Of a DNA stretch of 28,623 nucleotides, positions 22,516 through 28,623 are shown in pieces (the stretch's first letter is position 1; the number at the start of each line of letters is the position of its first letter). Made by a program: the position numbers and the translations under genes. The DNA comes from Ruminococcus sp. UBA1780 (GTDB lineage: Bacteria > Bacillota > Clostridia > Oscillospirales > Ruminococcaceae), in assembly GCA_002315235.1 (NCBI GenBank), contig DCGK01000082.1, forward strand, positions 1 through 28,623, in the 5' to 3' direction. Under the pieces are notes generated by a model that worked only from the letters and a program-made list of their open reading frames with translations, had not been told where the DNA came from and ran no database searches.

Positions 22516-24918
22516 ATGAAAAAAATGAACAGGGATTATATCAGACAGGAACTCGAAAAAGTACTGAAGGCAAACTACAACGTAACACCGGACGCAGCTT
22601 CTGATGCTCAGGTTTACAATGCACTCTCTACTATAGTAATGCGATTCCTTGCTGAGAAAAGAAACAGCTTTAACAACAGGATTAATTCTGAAGGTAAAAA
22701 ACAGGTTTACTATCTTTCAATGGAATTTCTCATGGGAAGATCATTAAAAACCAGTCTTTACAATCTTGAGATAGTCGAGGACGTACGCAGTATCCTCAAG
22801 GACTACAAAATCAATCTTGATAAAATATACGAAAACGAACCGGATGCAGGTCTCGGAAACGGCGGTCTCGGAAGACTTGCTGCCTGCTATCTGGACGCAA
22901 TGGCTACACAGTGCATACCTGCAATGGGCTATTCAATCTGCTACGAATACGGTATCTTCAAGCAGAAGATAGATGAAGGATGGCAGACTGAGCTTCCTGA
23001 CAACTGGATGCCTGGCGGGGACGTATGGCTTGACCCTAAGCCAGAGAAGGCTATCGAAGTTCATTTTGAAGGCGAACTTCACGAATACTGGGACAGCCAG
23101 TATCACCACATCTCACATCAGAACTACAGCACAGTTCTCGCTATTCCTTGCGATATGTATGTTTCAGGCTATGACAGTGAGGGCGTTTCAGTGCTGAGAC
23201 TCTGGACAGCCAAGTCGCCAAGCTTCGACATGGCAATGTTCAACCAGGGCGACTACGCAAAGGCTCTCAGCCAGAACAGTATTGCCAACGCTATCTCAAA
23301 GGTACTCTACCCTAACGACAATCACCTTGAAGGAAAGTCTCTCAGACTCAGACAGCAGTACTTCCTCTGCGCAGCTTCAATCGGTGATATCGTCACAAAC
23401 CACATGTCAGTATACGGAACACTTGAAAACCTTCACGAAAAGGTTGCAATCCATATCAATGACACACATCCTACACTCGCAATTCCGGAACTCATGAGAA
23501 TTCTTCTCGATGACTGCGGATATTCATGGGACAAGGCATGGCACATCACAAAGAATACTTTCGCATATACAAACCACACAGTAATGGCCGAGGCTCTTGA
23601 AAAGTGGGATGTTAACCTTCTCAAGAACATTGTTCCTAGAATCTTCTCTATTATAGTAGAAATCAACAACAGATACTGCGCAAAGATTGCCCAGCTCACT
23701 GACAACGATTATGACAAAACAAGCAGAATGTCAATCGTAAAGAACAACAACGTTCACATGGCTACACTCTGTGTTGCGACATCACACAGTGTCAACGGTG
23801 TGTCAAAGCTTCATTCAGAAATCATCAAGCAGGATGTATTCTCTGATGAACATCTTCTCTACCCGTACAAGTTCAAGAACGTAACAAACGGTATTGCCTA
23901 CAGACGCTGGCTCTACCAGTCAAATCCGGGACTCACACAGCTCCTCAGAGACAAGATTGGAAACGGATTTCTCAAGGACGGAAGTGAACTTCAGAAGTTC
24001 AGCCTTTTCGCTGATGACAAGACAGTTCTTGACGAGCTTTCAAAGATTAAGCGTAAAAACAAGGAAAACTTCCTCAAGTACTGCAGCAACTACTGCAATC
24101 TTGACTTTAAGATTGATCCGGACAGCATATTTGACGTTCAGGTTAAGAGACTCCACGAATATAAACGTCAGCACCTTAACGCACTCAATATCATAGCTGA
24201 CTACAACTATCTCCTTGAAAATCCTGACGCAGACTTCACACCAAAGACATATATTTTCGCCGCAAAGGCAGCTCCGGGATATTATCTCGCAAAACAGATT
24301 ATCAAAATGATCTGGAGCATTTCAGAAGAAATCAGAAAGAATCCTAAGATTTCACAGAAGCTCAACGTATTCTTCCTTGAGGATTACAAGGTTACACTTT
24401 CAGAACTTCTTATGCCGGCCAGCGATATATCAGAACAGATTTCACTCGCAGGTACAGAAGCTTCAGGTACCGGTAACATGAAGCTGATGCTCAACGGTGC
24501 TGTTACACTCGGTACTCTTGACGGTGCAAACGTTGAAATTAAGCAGGCTGTCGGAGACGACAACATTATCATCTTCGGTATGAATGCCGATGAGGTTGTG
24601 GCAAAGAAGAAGGCAGGATACAACCCTAAGAGCTATTATGATTCAGACGAAACAATCAAACAGGCTGTAAACAGAATCTACAAGGGAATCAACGGATGTG
24701 CATTCACAGAGGTTGCAAATTCACTTCAGAATTCTGACCCTTACATGGTTCTTGCAGACTTCGAATCATACCGTGATGCTCAGAAGCGTTCGACAGAACT
24801 CTACAATGACAAGTACACATGGCTCAGGATGTCACTCCAGAACATCGCAGGTGCCGGTATATTCTCAGCAGACAGAGCTGTTAATGACTATGCACGTGAC
24901 ATCTGGGGAGTAAGATAA
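22516..24918 (+). CDS. glgP: Glycogen/maltodextrin phosphorylase
   Basis: GT35 phosphorylase that releases glucose-1-phosphate from alpha-1,4-glucans in the cytosol. The 800 aa are full length for bacterial enzymes. Motifs include GLGNGGLGRLAACYLD near 110-130, VKRLHEYKRQHLN near 547-560, and EASGTGNMKLMLNGA with the PLP lysine at 656. GGAG lies 8 nt before the ATG. It stands alone between its promoter and a strong terminator. Codon use is biased to C-ending codons (CTC, AAC, TAC), like ilvE, suggesting high expression. Glycogen or maltodextrin as the main substrate cannot be separated here. Confidence 0.96.
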   Translation: MKKMNRDYIRQELEKVLKANYNVTPDAASDAQVYNALSTIVMRFLAEKRNSFNNRINSEGKKQVYYLSMEFLMGRSLKTSLYNLEIVEDVRSILKDYKINLDKIYENEPDAGLGNGGLGRLAACYLDAMATQCIPAMGYSICYEYGIFKQKIDEGWQTELPDNWMPGGDVWLDPKPEKAIEVHFEGELHEYWDSQYHHISHQNYSTVLAIPCDMYVSGYDSEGVSVLRLWTAKSPSFDMAMFNQGDYAKALSQNSIANAISKVLYPNDNHLEGKSLRLRQQYFLCAASIGDIVTNHMSVYGTLENLHEKVAIHINDTHPTLAIPELMRILLDDCGYSWDKAWHITKNTFAYTNHTVMAEALEKWDVNLLKNIVPRIFSIIVEINNRYCAKIAQLTDNDYDKTSRMSIVKNNNVHMATLCVATSHSVNGVSKLHSEIIKQDVFSDEHLLYPYKFKNVTNGIAYRRWLYQSNPGLTQLLRDKIGNGFLKDGSELQKFSLFADDKTVLDELSKIKRKNKENFLKYCSNYCNLDFKIDPDSIFDVQVKRLHEYKRQHLNALNIIADYNYLLENPDADFTPKTYIFAAKAAPGYYLAKQIIKMIWSISEEIRKNPKISQKLNVFFLEDYKVTLSELLMPASDISEQISLAGTEASGTGNMKLMLNGAVTLGTLDGANVEIKQAVGDDNIIIFGMNADEVVAKKKAGYNPKSYYDSDETIKQAVNRIYKGINGCAFTEVANSLQNSDPYMVLADFESYRDAQKRSTELYNDKYTWLRMSLQNIAGAGIFSADRAVNDYARDIWGVR

Positions 24919-24936
24919 AAAACAGTATAAACCAGC

Positions 24937-24969
24937 AAAGGCTTCATCAGAAAATCTGATGAAGCCTTT
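24937..24969. terminator. Terminator after glgP, shared with the flippase gene
   Basis: A 15-bp perfect stem (AAAGGCTTCATCAGA and complement) with a 3-nt loop, followed by TTTTTT on the plus strand. The convergent flippase gene ends 17 nt away and may use the same hairpin. Confidence 0.88.
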
Positions 24970-24985
24970 TTTATCAGCAGTATAA

Positions 24986-26377
24986 TTATCCTCTTTTCAG
25001 AAGCTTGAACGCAGTCTGAACGATGGATCTGAAATTCACAGCACATACTGCTGCAAAGCCGGCAAAAAGCCACAGATACATCAGCGGAGCTCCGGCAAGA
25101 ATAATAATTGCCATAATCATAAGCAGACATACATTAATGCCGAGCTTTTTCCAGTCAATTATATATCCCGCAATGTTCTGAGTATCAGTAAGTCTGACCG
25201 CAAAGCACACAAAATATGCCGCCATAGTCGCAAATGCTGCACCCTGAACCCCGACAAAAGGAATAAGGATAAGATTGAGAACAATATTTACACCGGCTGC
25301 CAGAGCACTTGTCGAAAGAGATTTCTGATTTTTTCCCGCAGCATTATAGATTCCGCTGAGAAAATTGCAGAAGCTCTGCATAAGAGCTGCAACGACGAGG
25401 AACGGCGCATATCTGAACGAACCCCAGAATTCTTCATGCGTAAGAAGTCTGGTCATAAGCTCAAGAAAAAGCATTATCCCTGCGGAAGCCAGAAACATAA
25501 GGGAAACATAGGAATCGAATACCTTAGTGTAGTAATTTGCACATTCCTTTGTTCCGAACTCGGAAATCGCTGACATCTGCCATGCTCTGAAAAAGATAAC
25601 CGCGGCAAACGAAATGAGAGCAGGTATTCTGTAGGCTACCGTATAGAGGCCGTTCACTTCCTCACCGAGAAATTTTGAAACCATAAACAGATCTGAAGAG
25701 CTTACAATCCACCACAGAACTGAAGTCGGTATCAGCGGAATACTGTATCTTATCATTTGTTTTCTGATTTCGGTATCAACATTCTGTGATCTGAGGTCCC
25801 TGAACATGCCTGCAAAATACATCAGGAACAGTATTGAGGTCAAATCAGACAAAACTATCGAAATAATATACCCGGTTATTCCAAGTTTAAAGACTGACAT
25901 AAAGAGCAGCGAGAAAATAACGAGTGAAAATGTTGAAAGAATACTGTCTGCAGTGTAAAGCTTGATGCAGTTTTTAGCTTTACAGTACTGCTGCTGCATC
26001 CATCGGAATTCGGATGTAAAAAGAAACAGCATCATAAGAGTCATGTATGATTTGAATCCCGCGACCAAAGCCACAATCCACACAACTATCATTCCGGCTG
26101 CCAGGCCTGCAAGACCTGTGAAAACGCCGGTTGAATAAACCTTTTCCTTCTTCAGTTCCTTTTTTAATCCGTATCGCAGAATACCTTCCGATATACTCAG
26201 CGTAACAACAGGCCCGAGAAGGTTAATTATAGTCTGTATCTTATTGGCTACGGAAAAATCCGACGTTGTCATAGTTGAAGTGTAAAGCTTCAGCAGCAGA
26301 ACACTGAGAATTTTTGAACTGAACGAACCAAGTGAAAAAATCAGTGTATTGGCCGCAAGTTTTTTGTATTTGTTCAA
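24986..26377 (-). CDS. Polysaccharide biosynthesis flippase (MOP/Wzx-like)
   Basis: An integral membrane protein of 463 aa with about 12-14 hydrophobic segments. Its N-terminus (NTLIFSLGSFSSKILSVLLL) is typical of the MOP exporter superfamily (Wzx, MurJ, SpoVB relatives) that flip lipid-linked oligosaccharides. I place the start at TTG (26375-26377), 5 nt after GGGGGAG; the upstream ATG at 26407 would coincide with the transcription start implied by the TATAAT at 26412-26417. It is monocistronic with no glycosyltransferases nearby, so its cargo is unknown. Confidence 0.87.
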   Translation of the reverse strand: MNKYKKLAANTLIFSLGSFSSKILSVLLLKLYTSTMTTSDFSVANKIQTIINLLGPVVTLSISEGILRYGLKKELKKEKVYSTGVFTGLAGLAAGMIVVWIVALVAGFKSYMTLMMLFLFTSEFRWMQQQYCKAKNCIKLYTADSILSTFSLVIFSLLFMSVFKLGITGYIISIVLSDLTSILFLMYFAGMFRDLRSQNVDTEIRKQMIRYSIPLIPTSVLWWIVSSSDLFMVSKFLGEEVNGLYTVAYRIPALISFAAVIFFRAWQMSAISEFGTKECANYYTKVFDSYVSLMFLASAGIMLFLELMTRLLTHEEFWGSFRYAPFLVVAALMQSFCNFLSGIYNAAGKNQKSLSTSALAAGVNIVLNLILIPFVGVQGAAFATMAAYFVCFAVRLTDTQNIAGYIIDWKKLGINVCLLMIMAIIILAGAPLMYLWLFAGFAAVCAVNFRSIVQTAFKLLKRG

Positions 26378-26411
26378 TTTATCTCCCCCTATCTGAGCAA
26401 AATACAACTAT

Positions 26412-26417
26412 ATTATA
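26412..26417 (-). promoter_or_regulatory. -10 element of the flippase gene
   Basis: TATAAT on the minus strand, about 35 nt before the TTG start; the -35 is weak (TTTATT at 17 nt). Confidence 0.45.
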
Positions 26418-26512
26418 TCAGAGAATCCTAAAAAAATAAATACTTAACAGAAATTATATAAAAAAAATAAAATTTTTTACACTTCACTATAGTAATAACC
26501 GGATAAATATGA

Positions 26513-26518
26513 TATAAT
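26513..26518 (+). promoter_or_regulatory. -10 element upstream of the 42-aa ORF and ilvE
   Basis: TATAAT on the plus strand with a poor -35 (TAGTAA). Just downstream AGGTTTT (26527-26533) and AAAACCT (26551-26557) can form a 7-bp stem in the leader. Confidence 0.4.
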
Positions 26519-26591
26519 TATTCAGTAGGTTTTTAGTGTACGCACATAACAAAACCTCACCGTAACAAATGTTATCAGGAGGCAGACATCA

Positions 26592-26720
26592 ATGAAAAAG
26601 TTTTCACGAGCATTTGTAATAACCTTTGCTGTTCTTGCTACAATACTGACTGTAAAAACAGCTGCTGACTACATTTGCAGAAAATACAGAAAAAAATATA
26701 TTAACATCTGGAATCAGTGA
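26592..26720 (+). CDS. 42-aa single-helix membrane peptide upstream of ilvE
   Basis: A short ORF starting MKKFSRAFVITFAVL and ending in a basic tail with KYRKKYINIWNQ. AGGAGG lies 9 nt before the ATG, the best ribosome binding site in the area. Residues about 8-21 form one hydrophobic helix (VITFAVLATILTV) rich in Val, Ile and Leu. It could be a small membrane protein, or a leader peptide whose branched-chain codons sense charged tRNA ahead of ilvE. The following hairpin lacks a good U-run, which weakens the attenuation idea. Confidence 0.65.
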   Translation: MKKFSRAFVITFAVLATILTVKTAADYICRKYRKKYINIWNQ

Positions 26721-26726
26721 CACTAC

Positions 26727-26752
26727 CAGAATGTCTCCAGAAGAGCATTCTG
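26727..26752 (+). other. Hairpin between the 42-aa ORF and ilvE
   Basis: CAGAATG and CATTCTG pair over 7 bp with an inner CTC/GAG stem. It is followed by ATTTATAAAAAA, so it is not a clear terminator on the plus strand. Confidence 0.45.
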
Positions 26753-26795
26753 ATTTATAAAAAAACAATCATAAATGAAAGGCTGATTAATAACT

Positions 26796-27866
26796 ATGGA
26801 TATCCGCGTAGAATTAACAAAAAATCCAAAGGCAAAACCAACTGACGAAAGCAACCTCGGCTTCGGTCATGTATTTACTGATCACATGTTCATCATGAAC
26901 TACGACAAAGGTCAGGGATGGCACGATGCCCGCATAGTTCCTTACGCTCCGCTTGAACTCAGCCCTGCAGCTATGTGTCTTCACTATGCGCAGGAAGTTT
27001 TCGAAGGACTTAAGGCATACAGAACAGCTGATGATCAGATCCAGCTCTTCAGACCTGAGGAAAACTTCAAAAGACTTAACGTTTCAAACGAAAGACTTGT
27101 TATTCCTGAAATCGACGTTGACTTCTGCGTAGAAGCACTCGACAAACTCGTAAGCATTGAAAAGGACTGGGTTCCTCATACAGACGGAGCTTCACTCTAC
27201 ATCAGACCATACATTATCGCTGTTGATCCGTTCCTCGGTGTTCGTCCTGCAGACAGCTACATGTTCATCATCATCCTCTCACCATCAGGTGCATACTACT
27301 CAACAGGCCTTAACCCGGTTGGTATTTACGTAGAATCAAACTACGTTCGTGCTGTAAAGGGCGGTATGGGCTTTACAAAAACAGGCGGTAACTACGCTGC
27401 TTCACTCATCGGACAGGATGAAGCTCACAAGCAGAATTACTCACAGGTTCTCTGGCTCGACGGCGTTGAAAAGAAATACATCGAAGAAGTAGGCGCAATG
27501 AACATCTTCTTCATCATTGACGGTGAAGTTGTAACACCTGAACTTCAGGGTTCAATCCTTTCAGGTATCACACGTAAGTCAGTTCTCGAACTCTGCAAGA
27601 GTTGGGGAATGAAGGTTTCAGAAAAGAGAATCACTATCCAGGAAGTTGCCGATGCATATGATGCAGGCAAGCTTGACGAAGTATTCGGTACAGGAACTGC
27701 AGCCGTTATCTCACCTGTCGGCAAGCTCAAGTGGGGCGACAAGGTTATGACAATCAACGATAACAAGATCGGTGAAGTATCACAGAGAATCTATGATACA
27801 ATGACAGGCATCCAGTACGGCAAGGTTGAAGACAAATTCAACTGGATATACAAAATCAAAGGCTGA
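26796..27866 (+). CDS. ilvE: Branched-chain amino acid aminotransferase
   Basis: PLP fold-type IV aminotransferase for Leu, Ile and Val synthesis or breakdown. The 356-aa length fits the longer BCAT group. Signatures are YAQEVFEGLKAYR (64-76), the PLP lysine in GGMGFTKTGGNYAAS (Lys195) and EEVGAMNIFF, followed by GTAAVISPVG. The ribosome binding site is weak (AAAGG at 13 nt), so translation might depend on the upstream small ORF. Codon use is strongly biased, suggesting high expression. A terminator follows. Confidence 0.95.
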   Translation: MDIRVELTKNPKAKPTDESNLGFGHVFTDHMFIMNYDKGQGWHDARIVPYAPLELSPAAMCLHYAQEVFEGLKAYRTADDQIQLFRPEENFKRLNVSNERLVIPEIDVDFCVEALDKLVSIEKDWVPHTDGASLYIRPYIIAVDPFLGVRPADSYMFIIILSPSGAYYSTGLNPVGIYVESNYVRAVKGGMGFTKTGGNYAASLIGQDEAHKQNYSQVLWLDGVEKKYIEEVGAMNIFFIIDGEVVTPELQGSILSGITRKSVLELCKSWGMKVSEKRITIQEVADAYDAGKLDEVFGTGTAAVISPVGKLKWGDKVMTINDNKIGEVSQRIYDTMTGIQYGKVEDKFNWIYKIKG

Positions 27867-27923
27867 TTTTAAAAACATTCCGTTCTGACTCTGATATGCA
27901 CATATCAGATTTACATGAAACGT

Positions 27924-27965
27924 AACGTCCCCCGGCTTATCTGCTAAGCCGGGGACGTTTTTTTA
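27924..27965 (+). terminator. ilvE terminator
   Basis: A GC-rich stem of about 15 bp (arms 27924-27939 and 27945-27959, one bulge) followed by eight Ts. Confidence 0.9.
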
Positions 27966-27992
27966 TTCTGAACTGAATACACAGAGGACATA

Positions 27993-28022
27993 AAAAAGGC
28001 CTTCCTTACGGAAAGCCTTTTT
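27993..28022 (-). terminator. Terminator of the ABC ATPase gene
   Basis: Arms 27993-28005 and 28010-28022 pair over 13 bp on the minus strand (one G-U) with a 4-nt loop and a T5 3' end. It lies 22 nt after the stop codon. Confidence 0.85.
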
Positions 28023-28044
28023 GTATACTGCCTGTAAAAGCAGA

Positions 28045-28623
28045 TTAGTTCATGATTGTGTGATCGTCTTCCTTGTCGAAGAGGTGAATCTTGTATGGAT
28101 CCATAACAACCTTGATTGTGTCGCCGCCTCTTGCTGTTGATGTAGGAGCAACTCTTGATGTAAGTGAGTTACCTTCGCAGTTGAGGTAAAGGTATGTTTC
28201 AGCACCCATCATTTCTGTGATTTCTACCTGACATTCAACAATACCTGTTGTAGCGTTCTGGAGGTACATTGGTTCGTCGTGAATGCTTTCAGGACGGATA
28301 CCCATGATAACTTCCTTGTTTACGTAGTTAGCAAGCTGAGGTGCGTTTGCAGCCTTTTCAGGTGGTACAACGATTGTGAACTTATTGCCTCTTGCGTTCT
28401 TTGAATCTGCTGAACCAAATTCTACGTAGTAGAGAAGGTTTGTAGGATCCTGTCTGAGAACTGCATCGAGCATGTTCATCTGTGGTGAACCAAGGAAGCC
28501 TGCAACGAACTTGTTTACCGGATAGAGGTAAAGGTTCTGAGGTGTATCAATCTGCTGTACAAAACCGTCCTTCATAACTACGATTCTGTCACCCATTGTC
28601 ATAGCTTCTGTCTGGTCATGTGT
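28045..28623 (-). CDS. MalK/MsmX/UgpC-type carbohydrate ABC transporter ATPase (C-terminal part)
   Basis: Partial: the frame is open to the window edge, leaving 192 residues. The first visible residues THDQTEAMTMGDRIVVM contain the H-loop histidine and the family's QTEAM signature, so the internal ATG at 28602 is not the true start. The C-terminal regulatory TOBE-like domain follows (PQNLYLYPVNKFVAGFLGSP, then the NML segment and VIMGIRPESI). ATPases of this type energise sugar importers and often serve several transporters. Walker A, the signature motif and Walker B lie outside the window. Confidence 0.93.
   Translation of the reverse strand, partial: THDQTEAMTMGDRIVVMKDGFVQQIDTPQNLYLYPVNKFVAGFLGSPQMNMLDAVLRQDPTNLLYYVEFGSADSKNARGNKFTIVVPPEKAANAPQLANYVNKEVIMGIRPESIHDEPMYLQNATTGIVECQVEITEMMGAETYLYLNCEGNSLTSRVAPTSTARGGDTIKVVMDPYKIHLFDKEDDHTIMN

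Noticed and set aside
26513..26795. T-box leader before ilvE
   Set aside because: No T-box consensus (AGGGTGGNACCGCG) or canonical terminator is present.

Overview
The window looks like a chromosomal segment of a cellulosome-bearing Ruminococcus-type Firmicute (Oscillospiraceae). The clues are modest GC content, strong AGGAGG/AAAGGTG ribosome binding sites, near-consensus sigma-A promoters, a secreted protein ending in a type I dockerin, and the ylxM-ffh-rpsP-khpA-rimM-trmD gene order. The genus is an inference. No rRNA, tRNA, CRISPR array or insertion sequence was seen.

Layout. 1-0.8 kb: a DUF2975 membrane protein and a YozG-like XRE regulator. 0.9-9.9 kb: a complete arginine pathway on the minus strand. 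argG is its own unit with a terminator. It is followed by a pentapeptide-repeat protein, argH, a small two-helix membrane protein, argC, argJ, argB, argD and argF, ending in a strong hairpin. Because ArgJ recycles the acetyl group, glutamate plus these enzymes can give arginine through the cyclic route. 10.1-13.1 kb: an AgrC-like histidine kinase and LytTR response regulator. Downstream are two promoters with the same architecture, each carrying a 21-bp-period direct repeat of an ACCGTTCAC-type LytTR site. One drives a 117-aa membrane protein. The other drives a short transcript of about 260 nt that encodes a 24-aa Phe-rich peptide and ends in a 20-bp terminator hairpin. No agrB or agrD is present. 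This resembles the Staphylococcus agr P3/RNAIII/delta-lysin arrangement and is the best candidate here for an undescribed system.

13.2-19.3 kb: a SpoU/TrmH-type RNA methyltransferase, a flavin reductase-like protein, HPr with tandem hairpins behind it, and the SRP/ribosome-maturation operon with internal attenuator-like hairpins. 19.4-22.2 kb: a secreted transglutaminase-like protein with a Thr/Pro linker and a dockerin. A class I cyclic-di-GMP riboswitch (GEMM-I) and an intrinsic terminator precede it, so c-di-GMP probably controls its transcription. 22.3-25 kb: glycogen phosphorylase on the plus strand. 25-26.4 kb: a polysaccharide-type flippase starting at TTG. 26.5-27.9 kb: an unlisted 42-aa small membrane protein and the branched-chain aminotransferase ilvE. 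28-28.6 kb: the C-terminal part of a MalK/MsmX-type ABC ATPase, cut by the window edge.
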